Part shown: positions 1 to 7,243 of the stretch, piece by piece | Layout: the number at the start of each line of letters is the position of its first letter | Position numbering within the stretch: the first letter of the stretch is position 1 | NCBI GenBank assembly: GCA_039934875.1 | Contig: JBDTLH010000394.1 | Span: forward strand, 1 to 16,146 | Length of the DNA: 16,146 nt | Direction: 5' to 3' | Source: JBDTLH01 sp039934875 | GTDB taxonomy: Bacteria > Acidobacteriota > Terriglobia > Terriglobales > Acidobacteriaceae | Notes under the pieces: model-generated | Told to the model about the DNA's origin: nothing | What the model saw: only the letters and a program-made list of their open reading frames with translations | Database searches by the model: none | Translations under genes and position numbers: made by a program

Positions 1-384
1 GCCCGCGGACCTCAGTCGCGGGAGCAACTCGGCGAGCAGATAACGGTAGGTCTGCGCACGTACGCGCCACTGACGCGAGAACTTTCCTGATAAGTCTCGG
101 AATGGCAGAGCGAGATAGTACTCCGCGCTGGCCGCTCCCCTGCCCTCTTGGCGGCGAATATCTTCATACTGCCGGACAAAGTCGCTATAGTACGCCTCCC
201 GCTCGGGAGAAAGAGCATTCCAAATCCCGTGCTCATTCACCATCATATTTCCGCACACAGGACAACAGATACTGCTCTCAAACAGCGGCCCCAGTGAAGA
301 TGGACCGCCGTGCAGAGAGGAACTGCAATTCATGCAGCGGAGCGCAAACGCTTGTTGCCGGGCATGAACCAGAGTCGTATTCAT
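1..384 (-). CDS. Zinc-ribbon SAM-dependent methyltransferase-like protein (N-terminal part, runs off window)
   Basis: The reading frame opens at an ATG (384-382) and stays open for 128 codons to the left edge, so only the N-terminus is present. Cysteines at residues 17 and 20 and at 41 and 44 form two CxxC knuckles typical of a small zinc ribbon. They are followed by a helical stretch with the motif GIWNALSPER, then YYLALPFRDLSGKFSRQW. From memory this layout (zinc ribbon, SPER, Y-LPF, then R-A-x-TY) precedes a class I methyltransferase fold in a family of uncharacterised methyltransferases, but the SAM-binding core lies outside the window. The ATG overlaps the stop of the preceding methyltransferase as ATGA, so it is probably the sixth coupled gene of the radical SAM operon. 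The substrate is unknown. The frame and start are secure; the family name is moderately so. Confidence 0.72.
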   Translation of the reverse strand, partial: MNTTLVHARQQAFALRCMNCSSSLHGGPSSLGPLFESSICCPVCGNMMVNEHGIWNALSPEREAYYSDFVRQYEDIRRQEGRGAASAEYYLALPFRDLSGKFSRQWRVRAQTYRYLLAELLPRLRSAG

Positions 385-1202
385 GAGTCGCTCCGGCAAA
401 AATCCAGCAGCACGTGGTCTCCGAGGGAGCGAAAGACCGGAAGATTGCAAACCAGTTCATCCACTGAGGAGGCCCAGCGGAGCAGGCGGGGAGCGCGCCG
501 CGCCTGCTCTTCCATATAACTTGGCGGTACAAAAACACCCACCCCGGTCTGCTTCTGCAGGAGAAACCAGGGATGAAATTGCCGCTTCAGATCGCGAACC
601 AGCGGATACCAGACCGGTAAGGTACTTTGCCCCAACTGGATTTCGCAACAACCGCGCGAAGCTCTGCGAAATGCCCGCCGCGGCATTCTGTTCACCAGGA
701 ACCAGATCACCTCCCATGCGCACACACGGGTTGAGAGGCACAGTAAAACATGTCCATTCGGTTTGATCAAGGCGGAGAGGGCCAGGGCAACCGCGCCCAA
801 ATCTCGCACGCAGTTCAGTCCCGAAAAATTTGAAAACGCGCCGTCGAAGCTCGCGCCGGCCAGCTCTGAGATTCTTTCTATTGGCAGGACTGAAAACCGC
901 GCTGTTGCCGCAGGCATTTCCCGCGACTTGCGCCGCTTTGCGACTGCGATCATGCTCTCTGAAATATCCAGTGCCAAAACCGTAACGCCCGATTTTGCGA
1001 GAAAGAGCGCGTCTTCACCGGTACCGCAATTCAGTTCGAGCACCGAATCTCCGGCATTAAACGCGCGACGCAACGCGCCCCAGGTGACCTTTCGTTGCGC
1101 TCTTCCGATCAGAGAGTTCGTGAACAGATCGTCATAGCAATCCGCCAGCACGTCAAAAGGAGCGTGGCTGGTTCCGCCTTCAACCTGGGCTGACGCGCTC
1201 AT
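381..1202 (-). CDS. Class I SAM-dependent methyltransferase
   Basis: A 273-residue protein with a clear Rossmann-type SAM-binding site. Motif I is VLELNCGTGEDA at residues 54-65, and the acidic end of strand 2 is LALDIS near residue 79, which would hold the SAM ribose. A motif IV-like stretch (FDGAFSNFSGLNCV) lies near residues 118-131. The second half carries a hydrophobic stretch (VCAWEVIWFLVNRMPRRAF) that could touch a membrane or a lipidic substrate, but this is inference. The start overlaps the stop of the upstream radical SAM gene as ATGA (1202-1199), and the stop overlaps the next start the same way. It is therefore translationally coupled on both sides and probably acts in the same pathway. 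The methyl acceptor (O, N or C) cannot be read from the sequence. Confidence 0.85.
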   Translation of the reverse strand: MSASAQVEGGTSHAPFDVLADCYDDLFTNSLIGRAQRKVTWGALRRAFNAGDSVLELNCGTGEDALFLAKSGVTVLALDISESMIAVAKRRKSREMPAATARFSVLPIERISELAGASFDGAFSNFSGLNCVRDLGAVALALSALIKPNGHVLLCLSTRVCAWEVIWFLVNRMPRRAFRRASRGCCEIQLGQSTLPVWYPLVRDLKRQFHPWFLLQKQTGVGVFVPPSYMEEQARRAPRLLRWASSVDELVCNLPVFRSLGDHVLLDFCRSDS

Positions 1203-2599
1203 GCTTCGACCTCCGCAAAACTCGCATCCAGTCCGAAGCGGGCGCTGCTGATGCTGGCTTCGAGGTTGCGTATCGCGGTTTGCTCGGGAACAACCTGCCT
1301 CCGAAGCCTCGCGAGCGCCACTTCATCGCGCAGCAACTGATCGGCGTATTGGTAATACTGCCGCGAGTGGCGGCCTTTTACTCGGATCTCACGATCGGAA
1401 CTTTGGGCCCACCTCTCCGGCTTCACTAGCTGGTCTTCGATGCGGCGGTAATAGGGCGTGCCCTTGATCGGGTATGCGACCGTGGTAAAGAAAATGTCAG
1501 GATTCGCTTTCTTGACGTGCTCGATGGTCTCATTGATGTCCGACGTCTCTTCGCCTTCATAGCCCCACATCAAAAACATTCCTGTCTGGATGCCACGCTG
1601 TTTGCACATGGCGACGGCTTGTTGCACCTGCTCCACTCTCACCCCGCGCTCCATCGCATCGAGAATCCGCTGCGATCCACTCTCGGAACCTACCCACAAC
1701 CGGAAGCAGCCAAGTTCCGCAAGCAGATCGACAGTCTCGGGGTTGAGACGGTCCGCGCGGGAGATGCATTCGAAGGCAAGATGCAGGCCTCGCCGCCGCA
1801 TCTCTGCCGCATACTGCCGCAACCATCCGTGGTGGATGGTGAACACATCATCCGCGATCCACAACATGTCAGGCTGATAGCGCTGCGCCAACCACTCGAC
1901 CTCATCCACTACCGCCAATGGATTGCGGCGGCGGTGGGTCTGCCCGAAGACCTGATGGCTGCACCACCGGCATTTGTAGGGGCAGCCGCGCGCGGTGATG
2001 AATGATACCGATCCTTGCCCGTGCGCCTGCCTCCAGGCACCCAGATATTGTGAGATATCGACGGCATCGCGTGCCGGCCAAGGCTGAGCGTCAAGATCGG
2101 CAATTTGGGCGCGCATACCCGTTTGCCGGACTTGTCCATCATCATCGATGAAAGCGATTCCCTCGACCTTCGACAACGCAGAGACATCGCGAGGCCCACC
2201 CTTGAGCGTGGGCAGCAGCTCTTCCAGCACCAACTCGCCCTCGCCTAGAACGACGACATCGGCCCCCGCCGCCAGATATTCCGCGCTGTAGGCGCCGGGC
2301 TCAGGACCGCCGGCAACCACCTTCCAGCCCGCCGCCTTTGCTGCCTGGATGATCTTAACTACATTACCCCGAGTCATCAGGTTCGCGTAAACCCCGAGCA
2401 CTGCGGGCTGGCCGGTCGTCAAGCGGGCATAGAGCTGTTCCAGGCTGGAGAAGGTGCTATCGAATACTTCGACATCGTGGCCTTTTTGTCTTAAATGAGA
2501 ACAGATATACAGTATCCCCAGCGGCACGTAGGGCTTCATGATCTGCCGCTCCTTCGCATCTTCGCTGAGAAAATAACCATGGGTAAGCAGAAGGTCCAT
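1199..2599 (-). CDS. B12-binding domain radical SAM protein (copy D)
   Basis: A 466-residue protein with an N-terminal cobalamin-binding Rossmann-like domain (about residues 1-135). It includes the GGPEPGAYSAEYL and VVLGEGELVLEEL motifs typical of class B radical SAM enzymes. A radical SAM barrel follows, whose 4Fe-4S ligands are C206, C210 and C213 in GCPYKCRWC, with downstream signatures LWIADDVFTI, GSESGSQRILDAM and FLMWGYEGE. No DxHxxG histidine motif is seen, as expected for this class. I place the start at the ATG that overlaps the upstream stop (TAATG, 2601-2597). An in-frame ATG ten codons earlier (2629) would sit inside the upstream gene and adds only MARRESGGEL. The closest relative in the window is copy C. 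Enzymes of this type often methylate unactivated carbon or phosphorus, but the substrate here is not inferable. Confidence 0.88.
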   Translation of the reverse strand: MDLLLTHGYFLSEDAKERQIMKPYVPLGILYICSHLRQKGHDVEVFDSTFSSLEQLYARLTTGQPAVLGVYANLMTRGNVVKIIQAAKAAGWKVVAGGPEPGAYSAEYLAAGADVVVLGEGELVLEELLPTLKGGPRDVSALSKVEGIAFIDDDGQVRQTGMRAQIADLDAQPWPARDAVDISQYLGAWRQAHGQGSVSFITARGCPYKCRWCSHQVFGQTHRRRNPLAVVDEVEWLAQRYQPDMLWIADDVFTIHHGWLRQYAAEMRRRGLHLAFECISRADRLNPETVDLLAELGCFRLWVGSESGSQRILDAMERGVRVEQVQQAVAMCKQRGIQTGMFLMWGYEGEETSDINETIEHVKKANPDIFFTTVAYPIKGTPYYRRIEDQLVKPERWAQSSDREIRVKGRHSRQYYQYADQLLRDEVALARLRRQVVPEQTAIRNLEASISSARFGLDASFAEVEA

Positions 2600-4083
2600 T
2601 AGCTCACCACCACTTTCTCGTCTGGCCATATCAGCGCGCCGTCATCATCATTCACGAGCACGGTGGGATCGGCGTTGCGGCTGATCGGTTCGAGCTCGGC
2701 GACGCGTTGCCAAAGCTGTTGTAGGTCTTGCGTCATGTGCGCCGCGGAACCTGAGCGCCAGAGGTCCGCCTCCCGATGCAACGCATCCCGAATCGCCCGA
2801 TAAAAGTCGCCGGTATATGCTGTTTGAAAAATGGTGCACAGGTCCTCACTGTCGCTCCAATTGCGTTTTGCGCCCAACTGATGGCGCACCCTTTCGTATA
2901 GGCGAGTATGGGGCAGCGGATAAGTGATGGAGATTCCGATATCGTCGGGGCGGCAGATCCGCACCAGCTCGATAGTCTGCATGATATCGGCAAGATCTTC
3001 TCCGGGATAGCCGAACTGCAGAAAAAAACATGCTTTGATGCCGGCATTCCGCAGGCGTTCCGTCGCTCGCATCACCGTCTCTACGCGCAACCCTTTGTCC
3101 ATTGCGTCGAGCACCTTCTGCGAGCCGGATTCAACCCCCATCCATACTTCATTGCAGCCCGCGCGCCGCAAGGCGCTGACCGTCTGCTCATGCATCAGGT
3201 CCGCTCTCGACTGCACCTTGAAGGGGACCACGCACCCTCGGTCTTCGACTGCCTGCGCGAAGTCTTCGGTCCAGCGGCGGTTCAGCGCGAAAACATCATC
3301 TGCAAACCACAGATGCTCCGCTCCATATCTACTCGTCAACTCGTGCATCTCCTCGGCAACGCGGGCGGGCGATCGCAGAGAGAAGCTATTGCCAAAGACC
3401 GGCTTTGCGCACCAGTTGCAGCGGTAGGGGCACCCGCGGCTGGCGATGAGGTTCAGGGAAAAATATCCATGGGCCTCGCGCCAGTTTCTCCGATAACCCG
3501 CTATGTCGATCAGATCGAGCGCCGGCGAAGGGAGCTCGTCCATGCCGGACCGCTTACGGGCAATGGTATATTGCGGCCCAGCCGTTCCCTGCCGCAAAAA
3601 TGCCAGCCCCGCAACATCGTCGCAAGGCTCCGCTGCCAATAGACGGCCGGATATCTCTCTGAGACTCTGCTCCGCCTCTCCCACCAGAACGTAGTGAAAG
3701 CCATTTTGCAGATATTGTTCGGCATGATCGGTCGCGTCGGAGCCATGCGCTACCACTATCGCTCCGGTGCGGGCGGCTGCCTTTGCGATGTAGAACGAGA
3801 TCTCGCGCATGCGGGTCAGACACATCTTCGAGAGAAAATTAAAGTCATCTTCATAGACCGCAACCAATCGCGGCCTGCAATTGTCGAGCGCATCCTGGAA
3901 GTAAAGATAGGGATCTTGCAACATGCTGTCGAAGACCGCGGTCGAGATGCCGTACGCACGAAGCGTCGCCGCCGCATAGAGTGTCGCCAGAGGGGGATAG
4001 GGTTGCACCTTCCGGCTTTGCTTCCGGTCATGCTGCATGTTGAATGAATGCGTGAGAAGCACGTCGGCAGTCGCCATGATCAT
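2599..4083 (-). CDS. B12-binding domain radical SAM protein (copy C), divergent cobalamin domain
   Basis: With the start chosen here this is 494 residues. The frame is open back to 4392, but those upstream 103 codons lie antisense-free inside gene B and look like shadow sequence. The ATG at 4083 is 2 nt after the stop of gene B and 10 nt after a GAGGAGG Shine-Dalgarno (4100-4094). The N-terminal domain begins VLLTHSFNMQ and resembles copy D, but where D has AGGPEP and GEGE this protein has VAHGSDATDH and GEAE. The iron-sulfur ligands are C218, C222 and C225 in GCPYRCNWC, followed by LWFADDVFAL, GVESGSQKVLDAMDKG and FFLQFGYPGED. It is a class B radical SAM fold with probable 4Fe-4S and SAM. 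Cobalamin binding is plausible but less certain than in the other three copies. The stop overlaps the start of D by one base. Confidence 0.86.
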   Translation of the reverse strand: MIMATADVLLTHSFNMQHDRKQSRKVQPYPPLATLYAAATLRAYGISTAVFDSMLQDPYLYFQDALDNCRPRLVAVYEDDFNFLSKMCLTRMREISFYIAKAAARTGAIVVAHGSDATDHAEQYLQNGFHYVLVGEAEQSLREISGRLLAAEPCDDVAGLAFLRQGTAGPQYTIARKRSGMDELPSPALDLIDIAGYRRNWREAHGYFSLNLIASRGCPYRCNWCAKPVFGNSFSLRSPARVAEEMHELTSRYGAEHLWFADDVFALNRRWTEDFAQAVEDRGCVVPFKVQSRADLMHEQTVSALRRAGCNEVWMGVESGSQKVLDAMDKGLRVETVMRATERLRNAGIKACFFLQFGYPGEDLADIMQTIELVRICRPDDIGISITYPLPHTRLYERVRHQLGAKRNWSDSEDLCTIFQTAYTGDFYRAIRDALHREADLWRSGSAAHMTQDLQQLWQRVAELEPISRNADPTVLVNDDDGALIWPDEKVVVS

Positions 4084-4085
4084 GA

Positions 4086-5597
4086 TCAGCAGACCTCCTC
4101 GATATGTTGGCTGAGGGGCTGTCCGGTGATCAGAGATCGCCGGGTCACCAGCTTTTCCGCCGAGCGCGCGACCCACAACTCCCAGGGAAAAGAGAATCTC
4201 TTCGACCTCATGCGCCAGCGCAAAGGCGCTCCTAACGCCCGCCGGAACCCCCTCCGGAATAAGGGGAAGTTCTTGGTGGTGCGTCGAATCTGATTGTTGA
4301 GCAAGAAATATTCCAGCATTCGGCGCAGTCGATCTCTCTCTGCGCCTTGCAGCCAAGGCAGGACGTTGCTCCCCAGCGGCAACAGCATCCACTCCTCCAG
4401 CGTCTGCGGTTCGCGCACGCCGAGTTCCTTGAGCTGCGGCCAGATGGGAATACCGGGATACGGAGTAAATATATTTGGCGAAAAACTCACATTCCAGAAG
4501 CGGCGGGCAATGTCGCTCATGGTTTGCAGCGTCTCGATGCGGTCCGCCTCCGTCTCCCCCGGATATCCGAAGATCAAGTTGAAGGTCACGTGAATACCGC
4601 CCAGCTCGGCCTTGCGCGCCGTCTCGTACATCTCATCCACCCGCTGATGGCGTTTGTTCATCAACTTCAGGACCGCGGATGAAGTTGACTCCGTGCCGAA
4701 TCCCATGTGACTCACGCCGCTCTCGCCCAGGGTCATGACTTCGTCCTCCGTCATGCGGCAGAGAAAATCGGTAGAAGCCTGGAAGGTCCAGCGAAACGGG
4801 AGCTGCGCGTTTAGAAAGCCGCGGGCGATCGCAAGCGCACGGTGTATATCCACCGGGAAGTTGGAGTCCAGCAGTGCGACCTCTTCGATCTGGTACCGAG
4901 CCACCAGCTCTGGAACTTCACGCACCACCCGCTCAGCGGAGAGGGCGTTGAAGCGGCGCTTGTAAAAAACCATATCGGTGCAGTAGTTACACGCATAGGG
5001 ACATCCCACGCTGGTGGCATAGGCCAGCTTGCGGACCCCGCACGAGCGCTCGTAGGCGTCGAAATCCACAGTATCGAAGGCCGGCAGCGGCAGCGAATCT
5101 AACCGGGCGACCTGGCGCTCGGGAGCATGTTGCGCGGTGCCGCAGTGTTTCGTGGAGGAGCCTGCGATGTATTCCAGACTCTCTTCCTGGGCCAGCCGCT
5201 GCGCGATTTCAAGTAGCGTGAGTTCGCCCTGGCCGCGGACTACGACATCCACAAATGGTTCCCTGAGGGTCTCATCCGGCAGCAGACTGGGGTGCCAACC
5301 TCCGAAGATGACGGGCGTCTCCGGCAATGCGCGCTTCACCGCTTTAGCCACATCGATCGCCCCCCGGATCATCGGGCCGGTAAGCACCGAGATTCCGATG
5401 CATAGCGCGTCCTGTGCCTCGCGTAAAACCTGCGCTTCAGGGTTGGAGCAGATTGCCGCATCAATCAGCGCCACCTCAAAGCCCGCATCTCTCAAAGTCG
5501 CCGTCAAGCTGAGCAGGCACAGCGGCGCGCTTAGGGCCGGTCCGTCATACGCCGGATAGAAGAGGACTACTTTGCGCCGCCTGATTGTTCTGCTCAT
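4086..5597 (-). CDS. B12-binding domain radical SAM protein (copy B)
   Basis: A 503-residue protein starting MSRTIRRRKVVLFYP. The cobalamin-binding-like domain (about residues 8-135) contains FGGWHPSLLPDETL and VVRGQGELTLLE. The radical SAM cluster ligands are C199, C203 and C206 in GCPYACNYC. Later signatures are ALLDSNFPVD, GTESTSSAVLKLMNK, NLIFGYPGET and FTPYPGIPIWPQ, and a C-terminal extension contains NVLPWLQG. These line up segment by segment with copy A. I chose the ATG at 5597 because it overlaps the stop of A as ATGA and lies 7 nt from an AAGAGG ribosome site. The ATG at 5603 would sit only 1 nt from that site. Function by family: a SAM- and cobalamin-dependent radical enzyme, possibly a methylase or a rearranging or cyclising enzyme; the substrate is unknown. 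Confidence 0.88.
   Translation of the reverse strand: MSRTIRRRKVVLFYPAYDGPALSAPLCLLSLTATLRDAGFEVALIDAAICSNPEAQVLREAQDALCIGISVLTGPMIRGAIDVAKAVKRALPETPVIFGGWHPSLLPDETLREPFVDVVVRGQGELTLLEIAQRLAQEESLEYIAGSSTKHCGTAQHAPERQVARLDSLPLPAFDTVDFDAYERSCGVRKLAYATSVGCPYACNYCTDMVFYKRRFNALSAERVVREVPELVARYQIEEVALLDSNFPVDIHRALAIARGFLNAQLPFRWTFQASTDFLCRMTEDEVMTLGESGVSHMGFGTESTSSAVLKLMNKRHQRVDEMYETARKAELGGIHVTFNLIFGYPGETEADRIETLQTMSDIARRFWNVSFSPNIFTPYPGIPIWPQLKELGVREPQTLEEWMLLPLGSNVLPWLQGAERDRLRRMLEYFLLNNQIRRTTKNFPLFRRGFRRALGAPLRWRMRSKRFSFPWELWVARSAEKLVTRRSLITGQPLSQHIEEVC
4094..4100 (-). promoter_or_regulatory. Shine-Dalgarno for radical SAM copy C
   Basis: GAGGAGG on the minus strand lies inside the last codons of copy B. 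It is 10 nt before ATG 4083 and 16 nt before ATG 4077, and supports a start here rather than at 4392. Confidence 0.65.
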
Positions 5598-7111
5598 GAG
5601 CATGCCTCTTGCGGCGTGGCCGGTTCCAGGCGCTTTGCATCGACTGCGGGTTTAAAATCCGCTACCCGCGCCTTGAGCTTGTCATTGATCCACCGCTCCA
5701 CCGGCAGGTGGTAGAAGTCATGATCGAGCCGCCACCGCGCCGGCCATGAGATCGATTTCTGCAATTTGCGCGTCAGCCCATCGCGATTATCGGCGCGGAT
5801 CGGTATGCGATCGAAGGCAATGCGCAGGTAATCCCGCATTACTTGCAGGCGATGATGGTCGCGGCCCTTGAGCCAAGGCAGCACCGTATAACGCGGGAAA
5901 TAATCTGCCCACCCTTCGAGCGAGGTTGGCACTTGGATCCCCAACTCCTGTGCCTGTGCCATGATGGGCGATCCAGGATAGGGGGTGAAGATGTTGGTCC
6001 AGAACTCCGCCCCGGAGAACCGCCGGCACACATCCATCATGAAGTCCACGGTCTCGCGGCGCTCTTTGAGGCCCTCTCCCGGAAACCCAAAGATGATATT
6101 GAATGAGGGGCGGATGCCCGCTTCGAGGCATCGCTCCGCGCTCTCGTAAATGGACGCGAAATCCTGAAATTCCTTGTTCATCAACTTCAGTATCTTGGGC
6201 GAGCCGGAATCGACGCCCTGGCATATCTGTTGCAGGCCGCTACGATGCAGCAGCTTCAGGTCTTCGATCGACAGCCGGGCAGTGAGGTTCGTGGTCGCCT
6301 GTATGCTCCACTTGAAATCGGCGCCGGCGCGCACCAGGCCCTCGGCAATCATGCGCGCGCGATCCAGATCCACCAGAAAATTATCATCTACGACCCACAG
6401 CATTTCGAGTTGGTAGCGCCGCGTCAGGTCCACCGTCTCTTCGACGAACTGCTCCGGGGCCAGAGCATTCCATTTGCGCCCGTAAACTCCCGCATTGGTG
6501 CAATAAGAACAATTGAAGGGGCACGCCAGGCTCGACGTGTACATCGCCCAGCGCCGCCCACAAAGCCGTTGATAAGCATCGAAATCAGCCAGCGAATATG
6601 CTTTGGGGGGCAATTCCGCGATGGGCTTCAACGGACGCTCGGGGGAGAAGATGAGTTTGCCGTCGCGCTTGAAACCTATGCCGGCGATCAAATCAATTGC
6701 GGAGCCGCTTTCGAGATGCCGCACCAGTTCCAGCATCGACTCTTCGCCTTGGCCCCGCACCACGATGTCGATACATTCGGCCTCCAGCGTCTGCTTCGGC
6801 AGCAGCGACGGATGCCATCCCCCGAGAATGATCGGAAACTCCGGGTTCCATTCCTTGACCGCGCGCGCGATCTCCATCGTCTCGCGAATCATCGGGCCGG
6901 TCACCAGCGAGATCGCGAGGCAGAGCGCATTCTTGTCCCGCACCTCTTCGAGCACCCGCTTTTTGTAGTTTGGAGTGATCGTGGAATCGATCAGCCGTAC
7001 ATCGTATCCCGCGCGCAGCAGCGGAGTCGCCACCGCAAGAATTCCGAGCGGAGCAGTGGCTTCGGAGCTGGCAAAGGAAGGAAAGAAGAACACTACTTTC
7101 TTTTTCTTCAT
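5594..7111 (-). CDS. B12-binding domain radical SAM protein (copy A), first gene of the operon
   Basis: A 505-residue protein beginning MKKKKVVFFFPSFASSEATA. The frame opens 18 codons earlier at 7165, but the ATG at 7111 sits 6 nt after a perfect GGAGG (7122-7118), so it is preferred. The cobalamin-binding-like domain has LGGWHPSLLPKQTL (about residues 97-110) and VVRGQGEESMLEL. The 4Fe-4S ligands are C197, C201 and C204 in ACPFNCSYC. Downstream are LWVVDDNFLVD, GVDSGSPKILKLMNKE, NIIFGFPGEG and FTPYPGSPIMAQ. A C-terminal tail of about 130 residues includes TVLPWLKGRDHHRLQ and is shared with copy B. It is the first gene after the divergent spacer, and its stop overlaps the start of B (ATGA). 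By family it is a class B radical SAM enzyme; no substrate can be assigned. Confidence 0.88.
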   Translation of the reverse strand: MKKKKVVFFFPSFASSEATAPLGILAVATPLLRAGYDVRLIDSTITPNYKKRVLEEVRDKNALCLAISLVTGPMIRETMEIARAVKEWNPEFPIILGGWHPSLLPKQTLEAECIDIVVRGQGEESMLELVRHLESGSAIDLIAGIGFKRDGKLIFSPERPLKPIAELPPKAYSLADFDAYQRLCGRRWAMYTSSLACPFNCSYCTNAGVYGRKWNALAPEQFVEETVDLTRRYQLEMLWVVDDNFLVDLDRARMIAEGLVRAGADFKWSIQATTNLTARLSIEDLKLLHRSGLQQICQGVDSGSPKILKLMNKEFQDFASIYESAERCLEAGIRPSFNIIFGFPGEGLKERRETVDFMMDVCRRFSGAEFWTNIFTPYPGSPIMAQAQELGIQVPTSLEGWADYFPRYTVLPWLKGRDHHRLQVMRDYLRIAFDRIPIRADNRDGLTRKLQKSISWPARWRLDHDFYHLPVERWINDKLKARVADFKPAVDAKRLEPATPQEACS

Positions 7112-7243
7112 CGCTCGCCTCCACTTCGCCTGAGGGTACGGCGGATCCGAGACTCCGCTTGTCACGCGGGTGTAACCAGCAAGTCATTTCTCCGTCGAAG
7201 CGCCCACAAGCTCGAATTTCGGAGTTACAGTGCAATCAACACT
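7112..7243. promoter_or_regulatory. Divergent intergenic spacer between the radical SAM operon and the HprK-like operon
   Basis: These 132 nt separate two divergent operons and must hold the promoters for both unless transcription comes from further away. I see no strong -35/-10 pair. On the plus strand, TGCAAT (7231-7236) ends 7 nt before ATG 7244, a spacing that would fit a -10 element of a leaderless transcript. The only GGAG nearby (7221-7224) is too far from that ATG to act as a ribosome site. No small ORF with a plausible ribosome site was found here. Confidence 0.45.
7118..7122 (-). promoter_or_regulatory. Shine-Dalgarno for radical SAM copy A
   Basis: GGAGG on the minus strand, 6 nt before ATG 7111. 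It favours that start over the upstream in-frame ATG at 7165. Confidence 0.75.

Noticed and set aside
102..766. Overlapping plus-strand ORFs opposite the two methyltransferase genes
   Set aside because: Arg- and Ser-rich shadow translations without motifs; the minus-strand genes are coupled and have clear motifs.
4084..4392. 103-codon N-terminal extension of radical SAM copy C
   Set aside because: It lies wholly inside copy B, is low in family-like sequence, and a good ribosome site supports ATG 4083.
6230..7243. Long plus-strand extension of the HprK-like reading frame
   Set aside because: It is antisense to radical SAM copy A, has no kinase-family similarity, and is what GC-rich codon bias produces on the opposite strand.
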